A DNA stretch of 64,000 nt from DSWT01 sp035373625 (GCA_035373625.1 DAOSNS010000005.1:1-64000); one strand, 5' to 3'; shown: positions 49,816-59,535, counted from the stretch's first letter. Program-made: numbers and translations. The notes: generated from the sequence alone by a model not told the origin.

Positions 49816-51070
49816 GGCGCCGAAAACCCAATCCGCAATCCGCAATCCACAATCCACAATCGGATATCACTTCTGCACCTACTTCGACCGCAACTACCTG
49901 ACCCGCGGCCTGGCGCTGTATGAGTCGCTGCGGCAGCATTGTCGGCAGCCCTTCGTCCTGTGGATCCTGTGCTTCGACGAGGAGACCTACAACATCCTGG
50001 CCCGGCTGGCCCTGCCCGGCGTGCGCCTGATCTCAGAGGAGGAGTTTGAGGTTGGCGACGAGGCGCTGGTATGCACAAAGGCCGGCCGCAGCCGGGTGGA
50101 GTACTACTGGACATGCACGCCGTCGTTGCCGCTCTATGTGTTGGCGCACAATCCCGAGGTTGAGCTTATCACCTATCTTGATGCCGATCTCTACTTCTAT
50201 GGCGATCCGGCTCCGATCTACGAAGAGATGGGCGACGCCTCGATCCTGATCGTGGAGCACCGCTATGCGCCGGAGTACGCTTCGCTTGCCGTAACGTCGG
50301 GCATCTACAACGTGGGTTGGATGAGTTTCCGCCGTACCCCTTACGGCCTCACCTGTCTCACCTGGTGGCGGGAGCGTTGCCTGGAATGGTGCTACGCGCA
50401 TTACGAAGACGGCAAGTTCGGCGACCAGAAATATCTGGATGACTGGCCTCAGCGTTTCCAGGGGGTGGCGGTCTTGCAACACAAAGGGGCCGGTCTGGCG
50501 CCGTGGAATGCCAGGCAATACCGGCTGGCCTGGACCGATGGCCATCTCACCGTGGATGGACAACCGCTGATCTTTTTCCACTTCCACGCTTTCCGTTGTG
50601 TGCACGACCGCGCCGTGGAGCCGGCCGGTTATGGCTATTGCCTGCCCTCGCTGCTGCTCGAGCGCGTGTTCCTGCCCTATGCCGTCCAACTGTCGGCATT
50701 GAGCCGGCAGATAGGACGGTCTTTCGTGGACCCCGGTCGGACTGTCACGGGCCGCGAGCTTCGTTCCGGATTGTTGACCCAGCGTCTGCTGCTGATCCAT
50801 CCTCACTGGTTGGCGATGTCAATCTGGCGATTGGCTGGCTTCTTCAGGCGCAACCGTGACCGGGTTGCTAGTGGTTTCGTTGCTTATCAACAGGGCGATC
50901 TGGCAACAATGCGTTGCTATTTCCTTCAGGCCATCGCGCGCAATCCCTTGCTGTTGCGCAACCTGGGCATCGTTTCGCTGCTGATCGAGTCGGTGGTGGG
51001 CACGCAGGCTATGGTCCGCTATCGGGCGTGGCGGCATAAAGCAAGCCATTGTCCGGATGAATGTGTTTGA
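49808..51070 (+). CDS. Glycosyltransferase with DAD motif and C-terminal helical module
   Basis: Encodes 420 residues. The GT-A metal site is 'LITYLDADLYFYGDPAPI'. 'CTYFDRNYLTRGLALYESLR' opens the domain, as in nucleotide-diphospho-sugar transferase/GT8-like proteins. The C-terminal about 60 residues ('GDLATMRCYFLQAIARNP', 'LLIESVVGTQAMVRYRAWRH') match the end of the GT at 42346. Residues 6-17 ('KTQSAIRNPQST') come from a degenerate 'caatccgcaatccacaatcc' repeat that has become coding. Starts within the DegT gene. Confidence 0.8.
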   Translation: MSEAPKTQSAIRNPQSTIGYHFCTYFDRNYLTRGLALYESLRQHCRQPFVLWILCFDEETYNILARLALPGVRLISEEEFEVGDEALVCTKAGRSRVEYYWTCTPSLPLYVLAHNPEVELITYLDADLYFYGDPAPIYEEMGDASILIVEHRYAPEYASLAVTSGIYNVGWMSFRRTPYGLTCLTWWRERCLEWCYAHYEDGKFGDQKYLDDWPQRFQGVAVLQHKGAGLAPWNARQYRLAWTDGHLTVDGQPLIFFHFHAFRCVHDRAVEPAGYGYCLPSLLLERVFLPYAVQLSALSRQIGRSFVDPGRTVTGRELRSGLLTQRLLLIHPHWLAMSIWRLAGFFRRNRDRVASGFVAYQQGDLATMRCYFLQAIARNPLLLRNLGIVSLLIESVVGTQAMVRYRAWRHKASHCPDECV

Positions 51071-51095
51071 ATGTCGCCTGTCATCAGGAGGTGTC

Positions 51096-52334
51096 ATGCG
51101 TTGCCCAACCCTGACTGAACTTCCACCCCCGCCACCCGGCAAGACCGGCTGGCCGTGGACGGTGGAGAGCGAACAGCTACCGGATACGATGCCCGATGGT
51201 TCTCCGTGGCCACGGGTGAGCATCGTCACGCCGTCGTATAATCAGGCGCAGTTCATCGAGGAGACGATCCGCTCGGTGCTGTTGCAGGGGTACCCGGATT
51301 TGGAGTACATCATCATTGATGGCGGCAGTACGGATGGAAGTGTAGAGATCATCCGCAAGTATGAGCCGTGGCTGGCGTATTGGGTGAGCGAACAGGATAA
51401 CGGGCAGGCCGATGCGATCAATAAAGGGTGGAGAAAAGCGACTGGCCTATGGCTTGGTTGGCTTAACTCGGACGATATTTACTTACAGGGCATCTTAGGT
51501 AAACTGGCACCGTATTTCTGTGCGGGACAAGGGTTTGACCTCGTATACGGCGATTGTCAATACGTAACAGAAAGAGGCGCACCCCGGAGCTTGTTTCGTC
51601 CAGGCCCATTCGAGCTGAAGTCAATGGTCACGCGGGGTCTGATTCATACGCCGGCCGTTTTCTGGAAGCGCTCGTTGAACACTCTGGCCGGGCCGCTCCG
51701 CGAAGACTATCACTACTCACTGGATAACGATTTCTGGTTGCGTGTTGTCCCGCACGCGCGTTGTCTGTACGTGCCAGAAGTGATAGGAACTTTCAGACGA
51801 CACACATCAAGTAAAACCGTACATTCCGAAGCAAATCTGGTTTACGAAACTTTGTTGATTTTCAAAGAACGATTGGCCGAGGAACCTTACACATCGCTTT
51901 TTACAGATCAAGAGAGGGTATGGCTCTTACAACAAAAAAAGTGGCAACTTGGCATACTGTTAAGTCGCGCCAATAAGATCACTGAGGCGCAACCGTACTT
52001 TATTGAGGCTATCAATTCCGGTTATATTTACACGCAAGTAGAAGAGGCCGCTCGCGCAGTAGTACGGGAATTGCTGGAAAACCGGCCGGTGGACAGAATA
52101 TCAGTGCAAGATATCCTGGCAATTCTGCCGCTTACACCTACGCAAAAGAGATGGTTTGCGCGTTATGTCTGGCGCGCCTATTATCAACTTTGTTTTTACC
52201 AGGGTTTCCAGCTAGGGCATTACAGAAAGGTTTTAATGATCGCCCCGAGACTTATCCAGTACTCTCCTAAGGTGCTCACGCAACGTGGTTTTTTCTCGAT
52301 TTGTGCCCGTTCTATAAGACGATTACTGTTATAG
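51096..52334 (+). CDS. Glycosyltransferase family 2
   Basis: Encodes 412 residues. The start at 51096 follows a strong aggaggt; the Met at 51057 lacks one. 'VSIVTPSYNQAQFIEETIRS', 'YIIIDGGSTDGSVEII' and 'GWLNSDDIYLQG' (Ser-Asp-Asp metal site) define GT2. The leading 'LTELPPPPPGKTGWPWT' is a conserved preface in cyanobacterial and Chloroflexota GT2s. The first about 110 codons are GC-rich and the remainder AT-rich, which is the right edge of the block starting near 41.55 kb. The C-terminus has a TPR-like helical region. Confidence 0.87.
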   Translation: MRCPTLTELPPPPPGKTGWPWTVESEQLPDTMPDGSPWPRVSIVTPSYNQAQFIEETIRSVLLQGYPDLEYIIIDGGSTDGSVEIIRKYEPWLAYWVSEQDNGQADAINKGWRKATGLWLGWLNSDDIYLQGILGKLAPYFCAGQGFDLVYGDCQYVTERGAPRSLFRPGPFELKSMVTRGLIHTPAVFWKRSLNTLAGPLREDYHYSLDNDFWLRVVPHARCLYVPEVIGTFRRHTSSKTVHSEANLVYETLLIFKERLAEEPYTSLFTDQERVWLLQQKKWQLGILLSRANKITEAQPYFIEAINSGYIYTQVEEAARAVVRELLENRPVDRISVQDILAILPLTPTQKRWFARYVWRAYYQLCFYQGFQLGHYRKVLMIAPRLIQYSPKVLTQRGFFSICARSIRRLLL

Positions 52335-52341
52335 GTCAACT

Positions 52342-53733
52342 ATGAAGCATCACCTTTTATTAGCAAGGCAACTCTTGATTGGACTTTTTTTCGTCGGAGT
52401 ATTCGCCATGCCAGTGTCAGGACAAACCGCCACAGAAGATTGGTCCACCCCAGAAAGTCTCTTGGATATCCCCATCGAAGGCTTCCATGCATCGACGCCT
52501 GACATCGTTGTTGGACCAAGTGAGAATGCACATCTCTTCTTTTTTGCCAGGCCGGCGTCCGATGCTGAGGGTCTCCCGGCGCTTTACTACGCGCGCTGGG
52601 CTGGTGAGGGTTGGGGGGTATTGAATGATGTTGTCGTGTCACCTGATGGAAACGTCCCTGGTTCTGTAGTTGGGATGGAAAGCCGCAGTGGGTACCTATA
52701 TGTTGTTTGGGCAAGCAGTCAGGTTTGGTATAGCAAGGCACTGGCTAGTGTGGCTGCGGACCCCTATGCCTGGTCTGAACCCGCACTTGTGTTTTCCAGC
52801 AGTTCACTCAATCAGGCCGCAGCGGCTATTGGCGATGATGATGTGATTCACATATTAGCTCTGTCAAGAGACAAAGATGTGTATTATGTTCAATTGTTAC
52901 CAGATGATACGATTGCCAAAACTGTGCTCGTGCATCATGTAGAGGGAGAATACTACCCGTATTATCCCTCGTTGATCGTCACGCCGCGCAATCGTTTATA
53001 TGCCTGTTGGAGCAATTGGACATCAAGCGGACATGGGGTTTATTGTTCCTCATCACAAAACAATGGAGATACCTGGAGTACACCGGAGAATATTGCTGAG
53101 GGACATCGAGGTGTCTGGGTTGATTACAGCACCAGACTCGGTTCGATTGTGCGCATTATCTGGGGAGGAGTAGGGGTAGGTGGGAGATATTTGCAGACCT
53201 CGACAGATGACGGCGCGACCTGGTCTGTTCCCTTTGATCTCACGCAAGGTGTTTCCATGAGCGGGTTTACCGGGCAGGTAGCGTCCGCAGATAGCGCCGG
53301 TCGTTTGCACGTGCTCATCAATCCGGGCGACGGACGGTATCAACACAGTATCCGAGATCATACCACATGGTCCAATAACCGAGAAACGGGGTGGGAGGCG
53401 TCCGACTGGATTGCTGCCGATGTCATCGAGGGCAATCAACTGGTCGTTGCTTACTGGGTACCTGGCAGAGTGCTCTCCACTTGGTTGCCGTTGGGAACAG
53501 AGCGTATAACACCAGCCGCCCTGCCCACGCCGCCGCCAATACAGGATCCGACCGAAAGCATAGTTGCGGTCTTACCTACAACAACACCGGATATAAAACC
53601 TATGCCAGATTTGCCCACGCAAGCGGTGCAACAAAGCCAGCAGCGTAATATTCCCCTCTTTATGAGTGTTGTGGTACCTCTACTCATCGTCGTTGCTACA
53701 GTGCTCTGGCGATTGAACCCTATTCGTAAGTAG
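52342..53733 (+). CDS. Membrane-anchored sialidase-like protein, second copy
   Basis: Encodes 463 residues: signal peptide (about 1-27), a beta-propeller-like domain with Asp-box motifs ('SSQNNGDTWSTPE', 'STDDGATWSVPF') and Trp-rich blades, a Pro/Thr linker (about 395-430), and a C-terminal membrane segment (about 438-457). Same architecture as the 871-residue protein at 26645 but half its length, consistent with one propeller instead of two. Both sit among glycan genes, so binding or trimming of the exported polysaccharide is plausible. Starts 7 bp after the GT2 gene. Confidence 0.8.
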   Translation: MKHHLLLARQLLIGLFFVGVFAMPVSGQTATEDWSTPESLLDIPIEGFHASTPDIVVGPSENAHLFFFARPASDAEGLPALYYARWAGEGWGVLNDVVVSPDGNVPGSVVGMESRSGYLYVVWASSQVWYSKALASVAADPYAWSEPALVFSSSSLNQAAAAIGDDDVIHILALSRDKDVYYVQLLPDDTIAKTVLVHHVEGEYYPYYPSLIVTPRNRLYACWSNWTSSGHGVYCSSSQNNGDTWSTPENIAEGHRGVWVDYSTRLGSIVRIIWGGVGVGGRYLQTSTDDGATWSVPFDLTQGVSMSGFTGQVASADSAGRLHVLINPGDGRYQHSIRDHTTWSNNRETGWEASDWIAADVIEGNQLVVAYWVPGRVLSTWLPLGTERITPAALPTPPPIQDPTESIVAVLPTTTPDIKPMPDLPTQAVQQSQQRNIPLFMSVVVPLLIVVATVLWRLNPIRK

Positions 53734-53740
53734 AACGACT

Positions 53741-54898
53741 ATGATCAACCAGTGTATCCAACCAGTTGTATCAGTCATCATGCCCGTGTACAATGCCATG
53801 CCTTATCTGCCCTTAGCCGTTGAGAGCATCTTGCAGCAAACGTTCACGGATTTCGAGTTCATCATCCTTGACGACGGTTCAACGGACACGGGCGCAACGT
53901 ATCTGCGCGCCCTCAACGATGCGCGGGTTGTTTTACTTCAAGATAACGAGAATCAAGGGTATACACGCCGGCTCAACCAGGGAATTGCCCTTGCCCGCGG
54001 GAAATATCTGGCGCGCCAGGATGCGGATGACGTTTCCCTGCCCGAACGCTTTGCGCGTCAAGTCGCCCAACTCGATAAAAACACTGAATTGGCCGCGTTA
54101 TTTTCTGCTTACGAGACAATTGATGAAAATGGCAATACGCTATCCAGGCAACATCCCCCAATAGGATTTAGCGCCTTACGACAAGCACTCTTCTACACCA
54201 ACCCTTTATCCCATGGCTCGGCCATGATGAGACGCGAATGTTTGCAAGCCGTTGGCGGGTACAATACCGCTTTTGAGCCCGCCGAAGATTACGAACTATG
54301 GTTGCGGTTAGCAAACGCTTATAGCATTGATGCTATAGCTGATGTACTCTATCAAATGCGGGTATACACGGCATCAGTGACTGGAAAACGGCGCGTTGAA
54401 CAAAGGCGCATGGCGACTAAGGCATGTACAGAAGCCTTCGCCCGTTGCGATCCGGCCATGCTCTCGCCGCGCACGGTTGCCTTGCACCATTTCGCGGTCG
54501 CCCTTCATCTTATATCTGAGGGCGATGTGAGTGAGGGGCAGGTAAGGTTGCAGCGTATGATACAAGCCGATCCGGCGTTGACGGCTAACGACTTGATACC
54601 GGCAGCGGTCAATCTGGCGGTAGAACTGGGGCCTTCTGGGCGCGCGTTTTTGCAGAACTCACGCGACGAATATGTTGCAAGGCAGTTTTTGGCACTTTTT
54701 TTGGAGTGTTTGCCCGAAAATAGTTATACTGGATTGAGATCTGATCTCTTTGCAGAATATCATGCTGCGTGCGCGTTTCTCTATCATAAGCAAAAGCGTC
54801 TCTGGAAAACCACTTATCACGTACTCCAGAGTTGGATCAGCGGTCCGAGGCACCGAAGAAATCGAGGGCTTGTAAAACTGATACTGAGATCGATCTAG
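53741..54898 (+). CDS. Glycosyltransferase family 2
   Basis: Encodes 385 residues. 'VSVIMPVYNAMPYLPLAVES', 'FIILDDGSTDTGATYL', 'YLARQDADDVSLPERF' (Asp-Ala-Asp-Asp metal site) and 'AEDYELWLRLA' define GT2. The C-terminal about 120 residues are helical and TPR-like. Donor and acceptor unknown. It lies 7 bp after the sialidase-like gene and abuts the next GT4 with no gap. Confidence 0.88.
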   Translation: MINQCIQPVVSVIMPVYNAMPYLPLAVESILQQTFTDFEFIILDDGSTDTGATYLRALNDARVVLLQDNENQGYTRRLNQGIALARGKYLARQDADDVSLPERFARQVAQLDKNTELAALFSAYETIDENGNTLSRQHPPIGFSALRQALFYTNPLSHGSAMMRRECLQAVGGYNTAFEPAEDYELWLRLANAYSIDAIADVLYQMRVYTASVTGKRRVEQRRMATKACTEAFARCDPAMLSPRTVALHHFAVALHLISEGDVSEGQVRLQRMIQADPALTANDLIPAAVNLAVELGPSGRAFLQNSRDEYVARQFLALFLECLPENSYTGLRSDLFAEYHAACAFLYHKQKRLWKTTYHVLQSWISGPRHRRNRGLVKLILRSI

Positions 54899-56155
54899 AT
54901 GAAACTTTCAAGATTTGACAATGGTGAAACAAAATGCTACCTTCATGTAGTAGCTCAGTATCCGCCTGTATTTGGCGGTGCTGAAAGGTATTGTGCCTCA
55001 ATATCTGAAAGCCTTGTTGCACTTGATTATCATGTTCAGGTATATACAAGTCAGCTACGGAGTCGAACTACGTGGCAAAATGAGCTTGTTCGTCTGGATG
55101 TCATTAACCGCGTGCCTGTGCGTCGTTTCTCGGCATTGCAGCGGGGACGGATAACCTGGCGTTTATTTCATTGGTCTAAGCATAATTATAGCTGCCGCCG
55201 TCAGTTAATCTATGAATTGGGCTTAATGCTCGCTGAGGGACCGGTTTGCCCGATGTTAACAACAGCCATTCTAAAAGATATGCGGCGGGTCGCACTCGTT
55301 CATGTTTTCGGTCTTTACAGTGCAATGGCTTGGCAGGTGATAGAGTTGGCAAAGCTACTCAGAAGACCGTTGATTATTACACCCTTTACTCATCAAGAGA
55401 CCGGGAATCTACAGATGATCTGGAAACAACGTGCCTTGGGCGCTGCTGAACATATTGTTGCGATGACCAATCAAGAGAAGATATATTTGGCGCAACAATT
55501 TAATATTCCAGATCAAAGAATTTCAGTGGTTAGTCCGGGTATAAATCCGGTGGATTACAAACAGTTAGACCAAAAGGAATGTCGCAGACAATTGGAAATT
55601 CCTGATTCGGCCTTTGTGCTCTTGTTTCTTGGGCGCAAAGACGAAGAAAAGGGCTTATCGACCCTCTTCGCTGCCAGGGAGGAACTACATCGCCGTGGGC
55701 ACACTTCTGCTTATTTGCTTTTGGTTGGTCCAGACACCCATTACTCTCAAGAATTTTTGCGTCATTTTTCTTCAAATGATAGAATCAAAGACCTTGGTGC
55801 GGTTGATGAGAAAACGAAACTTATCGCGCTCAATGCCTGCAACTGCTTAGTTCTTCCCTCGCGCAGTGAGTCATTCGGCATTGTATTGCTGGAAGCCTGG
55901 GCCGTGGGCAAACCTGTTGTTGTGGCTCGTTCAGCGGCAACCGCGGAGTTAGTCGTAGATGGTAAGGATGGCTATTTGTTTCAGGCCGATTCCGCATTAG
56001 AATTGGCTGATCAACTGGAAGCTCTAATGCTCGATCCTACACAGGCTACTTTTATGGGCGACTTCGGCAAGAAAAAGGTGTTGGCTGATTTTACTACTCA
56101 ATCTATGGGCGCTAGAATGTCTAAAATATACGATTCTATCGTAGGAAAGCAATAA
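54899..56155 (+). CDS. Glycosyltransferase family 4
   Basis: Encodes 418 residues. GT-B fold: the N-terminal domain starts 'LHVVAQYPPVFGGAERYCAS'; the C-terminal domain has 'VLLFLGRKDEEKGLSTLFAA' and the donor-binding E-x7-E in 'SRSESFGIVLLEAWAVGKPV'. Retaining, metal-independent transfer from an NDP-sugar is expected. The ATG immediately follows the preceding stop. AT-rich compared with the 42-51 kb genes. Confidence 0.9.
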   Translation: MKLSRFDNGETKCYLHVVAQYPPVFGGAERYCASISESLVALDYHVQVYTSQLRSRTTWQNELVRLDVINRVPVRRFSALQRGRITWRLFHWSKHNYSCRRQLIYELGLMLAEGPVCPMLTTAILKDMRRVALVHVFGLYSAMAWQVIELAKLLRRPLIITPFTHQETGNLQMIWKQRALGAAEHIVAMTNQEKIYLAQQFNIPDQRISVVSPGINPVDYKQLDQKECRRQLEIPDSAFVLLFLGRKDEEKGLSTLFAAREELHRRGHTSAYLLLVGPDTHYSQEFLRHFSSNDRIKDLGAVDEKTKLIALNACNCLVLPSRSESFGIVLLEAWAVGKPVVVARSAATAELVVDGKDGYLFQADSALELADQLEALMLDPTQATFMGDFGKKKVLADFTTQSMGARMSKIYDSIVGKQ

Positions 56156-56157
56156 CA

Positions 56158-57411
56158 ATGCGTATTCTCTTTGTCTCCAACTTCTATCCACCCTATGACC
56201 GCGGTGGTTATGAAAAACACTGTCACGAGATCGCTGTGGGCTTGAGAGATAAGGGACACGCGGTTCATATTCTCACCAGCCGTTATGGCGTCGCGGCCCG
56301 TGTACAGGAAGACTTTGTCACGCGCAGTCTGTTCCTGGAAGCAGATCTGGAGCATTATTCCCCTACAGATTTCCTTTTGCATCATAGACAAAAAGAGCAA
56401 CACAATATTCAAATGCTGTCGGAAACGATGGCTTCTCTGCGCCCTGATCTGATTGTTTTTTGGGGCATGTGGAATCTATCACGTCAATTGCCAGCCTGGG
56501 TCGAAGCTACATCAATTCCTGTGGCTTATTGGTTAGAAGATCTATGGCCGGTCGAACCAGACATCCATACCCGCTATTGGAGTCTATCCACCAATCATCG
56601 CGTCTTTCAACCGATAAAAAGCCTGGTTGCCAGAATCGCTCACGCTATCCTTGCGGCTGAGCACTACCCACCCCGATTGCAATTCCAGTACCCTGCTTGC
56701 GGGAGCCGCTTTCTCAAAGAAAAACTATCTGCGGCAATCCCAACTTTCCGCGATGCCGAAGTCGTGATGTGTGGTATCCATTTAGAGCCATTTGAACCCT
56801 ATGTAGCCCATACCGCTTTACAGGTAGCGGAGAAACCGCGCCTTATCTACGTCGGCGGACTCGGCGCACACAAAGGAGTCCATACGGCCATCGAGGCTGT
56901 TGCCCGACTAAAAGCAAGAGCCACGGCACTGGATCCGCAATTAACAATCATTGGAGCAGGACACCCTAATTACGAAGCACAGTTACGTGACCTAGAGCAT
57001 ACGCTCGGCTTATCGGGCAAAATACACTTTCAAGGGGCTTTACCCCAGGAGGCGGTGCCACCGATTTTAGCAGAGAATGACATTTTGATTGTGCCCTCTA
57101 TATGGGAAGAACCTTTCGGACGTGTAATTGTTGAAGGGATGGCCGCAGGATTAGTGGTCGTAGGCACAGCAACCGGCGGGAGCGCCGAGATTCTCGTAGA
57201 TAACGAGAATGGTCTGGTCTTTCCCCCTGGCGATGCGGAAGCCCTGGCCGAATGTCTGCTGCGCCTGATCCAGGACCCGGCGCTTTACGCCCGGTTGGCG
57301 CACGCGGGGAAAAAGACTTCAGAACACTTCGATATCACTCTTATGATTGATGGCATGGAGAAATTCCTACTAAAGGTAATCGCGTGTTCCGGAAAGGACG
57401 GGATAGTGTGA
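56158..57411 (+). CDS. Glycosyltransferase family 4
   Basis: Encodes 417 residues. 'RILFVSNFYPPYDRGGYEKH' opens the GT-B fold. 'RLIYVGGLGAHKGVHTAIEA' and 'PSIWEEPFGRVIVEGMAAGL' (E-x7-E) form the donor site. It starts 2 bp after the previous GT4 and ends in a GTGA overlap with the next one, so the three GT4 genes are translated as a block. Confidence 0.9.
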   Translation: MRILFVSNFYPPYDRGGYEKHCHEIAVGLRDKGHAVHILTSRYGVAARVQEDFVTRSLFLEADLEHYSPTDFLLHHRQKEQHNIQMLSETMASLRPDLIVFWGMWNLSRQLPAWVEATSIPVAYWLEDLWPVEPDIHTRYWSLSTNHRVFQPIKSLVARIAHAILAAEHYPPRLQFQYPACGSRFLKEKLSAAIPTFRDAEVVMCGIHLEPFEPYVAHTALQVAEKPRLIYVGGLGAHKGVHTAIEAVARLKARATALDPQLTIIGAGHPNYEAQLRDLEHTLGLSGKIHFQGALPQEAVPPILAENDILIVPSIWEEPFGRVIVEGMAAGLVVVGTATGGSAEILVDNENGLVFPPGDAEALAECLLRLIQDPALYARLAHAGKKTSEHFDITLMIDGMEKFLLKVIACSGKDGIV

Positions 57412-58565
57412 CATCTAACAAGGATGTTCTACGGGTCGGTATTGATGCCACGCCAATGCTAGTAGCACAGCGCACGGGCATTGAAAAATACTCAGCCGCG
57501 CTTATCCGTGAATTGGCGGCGCTTTATCCCAATCTGGATGATATTCGCTTGTCGGTCTATCTGCACGCCGGCAACCCCTATACCTCACCGGTGTATGTGC
57601 AAGAGGCAGCCGAGTTGTTGAGCCAGGCGCGTGTCCTCCACAGGATTTACACCCCTCGCCGAGGATATGGCCCAGCACTCTCGATCTTCACGCTCCTGGA
57701 TCGTCTAGACCTGCTGCACATGTTGCGACCCAGTCGGCCCCTAGTTGAGACCTGTCCTTATCTGTTGACGATCCATGACATCAAGCTGCTGGGACTCTCC
57801 GAAGAGGGGCAGAAAATTGAGCGAGCCAACCTGTCTGCTTCAGACAGGCGTCTGATCATAAGAGCAGCAGGACTTATCACTGTTTCTGAGAGTACGCGCG
57901 CCGATTTGCTGGAGTATTTTGGCGAGAGTTTGGTTAGCCCAATACAAGCTATTCATCACGGGGTCGATGCTGCCTACTTTTCCGGCCCGGAGTATGCCCA
58001 GGCGATGCGTCAGAAATATGGACTAGACCGGTACATCTTCTTCGTCGGCACACTACAATACCGCAAAAACCTGCCGCGCCTGATCGAGGCATTTGCGCAG
58101 GTCAAACGTACACACGGTATCCCGCATAAACTGGTATTAGCCGGGCGAGATGGCTGGGGTGCCGAGTTAGTCTATGCGGCGGTTCAGGAACAGGGTATGG
58201 AATCCGAGGTCATTTTCCCCGGTTATGTACCGGAAAGCGATCTGCCGGGGCTTTACGCGGGCGCGGACGTTTTTGCTTACCCATCGCTGCATGAGGGTTT
58301 TGGGATTCCTTTGTTAGAAGCGATGGCGGCTGAAACTGTCGTCTATACATCGAACCTTTTCTCAATTCCCGAAGTTGCTGATGATGCAGCGATCTACGTG
58401 GATCCGTACAATGTGGATGATATGGCAAACGGACTCCGGCGCGCGTTATGTGATCATACGCTGCGCACAGAATTGATCAAGAGAGGGAGAACCAGGGTGG
58501 CAGCGTTCTCATGGCGACGTATGGCCCTGGCAACACTTGATTTTTATCGCGAACTTGGGGAGTGA
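57408..58565 (+). CDS. Glycosyltransferase family 4 (mannosyltransferase-like)
   Basis: Encodes 385 residues from a GTG that overlaps the previous stop (GTGA) and follows aaaggacggg; an in-frame GTG at 57384 would add 8 residues. 'RVGIDATPMLVAQRTGIEKY', 'YIFFVGTLQYRKNLPRLIEA' and 'YPSLHEGFGIPLLEAMA' place it with WbaZ/MtfB-like mannosyltransferases. Donor specificity not determinable. Confidence 0.9.
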   Translation: MTSNKDVLRVGIDATPMLVAQRTGIEKYSAALIRELAALYPNLDDIRLSVYLHAGNPYTSPVYVQEAAELLSQARVLHRIYTPRRGYGPALSIFTLLDRLDLLHMLRPSRPLVETCPYLLTIHDIKLLGLSEEGQKIERANLSASDRRLIIRAAGLITVSESTRADLLEYFGESLVSPIQAIHHGVDAAYFSGPEYAQAMRQKYGLDRYIFFVGTLQYRKNLPRLIEAFAQVKRTHGIPHKLVLAGRDGWGAELVYAAVQEQGMESEVIFPGYVPESDLPGLYAGADVFAYPSLHEGFGIPLLEAMAAETVVYTSNLFSIPEVADDAAIYVDPYNVDDMANGLRRALCDHTLRTELIKRGRTRVAAFSWRRMALATLDFYRELGE

Positions 58566-58569
58566 GATT

Positions 58570-59535
58570 ATGACAATTGCCAACGTTGGAAGATTACCTG
58601 ACGATTCTAAACCTAAAGTCAGTGTTGTTTCTCTAGCCTACAATCGCCGCGAAAACGTGCGTGAGTTATTGACCATGCTGCGTCGCCAGACCTACCCCTC
58701 TTTCGAAATCATTCTAATTGACAATGCCTCGCCCGACGGCACCGCCGAAATGGTCAAACGCGAGTTTCCCGAAGTTCGCCTGATCGAAACCGGTGGTAAC
58801 CTGGGCATGGTGGCCTACAACCTGGGCTTCGAGGCCGCGCGCGGCGAGTATATCCTGGTGATGGACGATGACGGGCTGCCGGGCAGCGATGATTGGATCG
58901 AGCAGGTAGTGGCGCGATTTGAAGCCAATCCCCGTTTAGGCGCGGTCTCTTGCACCATTCGCATGCGAGACACGGGCAAAATCGCCTACGACAGCCCGCA
59001 ATTCGTGCCAGAAGGGAATCCAGTTACCGGATATCCGGGAGTGGCCTTCAATGGTACAGGCGCAGGGTTACGGGCTGAAGCACTGCGCCGGGTCGGCGGC
59101 TATCCCTGGCATTTTGGCATCGTTTTCCTGGAACTTTACCTGTGCAGCAAGCTCATCGACGCCGGTTGGGAAGTGCGGCATTTCCCGGAATTGGAAGTGT
59201 GGCATTCGCGCGCGTCTGGATCGAATCGGCGCCACGCCGATTATTTTGGGCTGCGCAACTACTTTTGGTATGTGTGGGAAATGTATCCAAGAGGTCCGAT
59301 GCTCCGCGAAACAGCCCACGAGTTTGGACGGATTGGCAAAGTCGTCTGGGAAAAACAGGCCACACTGGGAGGCGCAGTCCGTTCCATCGTACACGCGTTC
59401 AGGGGAATCAGGCAGCCCTTCCGCCAACGCGCGCCGCTCAAGTTGGCGACGGTGAATTATCTGCAGTGGGTGCGCCGCCACGGCAACTGGCACGGCATCG
59501 CGCCAGAAGTGCGTCCATTCGAGGGTACATCATGA
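58570..59535 (+). CDS. Glycosyltransferase family 2 (rhamnosyltransferase-like)
   Basis: Encodes 321 residues. 'VSVVSLAYNRRENVRELLTM', 'IILIDNASPDGTAEMV', 'GNLGMVAYNLGFEAARGEYI' and 'LVMDDDGLPGSDDW' (Asp-Asp-Asp) define a GT2 of the WcaA/rhamnosyltransferase type. The start is set by ggggag 8 nt upstream of 58570; an in-frame Met at 58537 lies inside the previous gene. The stop overlaps the next start (ATGA). Confidence 0.88.
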   Translation: MTIANVGRLPDDSKPKVSVVSLAYNRRENVRELLTMLRRQTYPSFEIILIDNASPDGTAEMVKREFPEVRLIETGGNLGMVAYNLGFEAARGEYILVMDDDGLPGSDDWIEQVVARFEANPRLGAVSCTIRMRDTGKIAYDSPQFVPEGNPVTGYPGVAFNGTGAGLRAEALRRVGGYPWHFGIVFLELYLCSKLIDAGWEVRHFPELEVWHSRASGSNRRHADYFGLRNYFWYVWEMYPRGPMLRETAHEFGRIGKVVWEKQATLGGAVRSIVHAFRGIRQPFRQRAPLKLATVNYLQWVRRHGNWHGIAPEVRPFEGTS

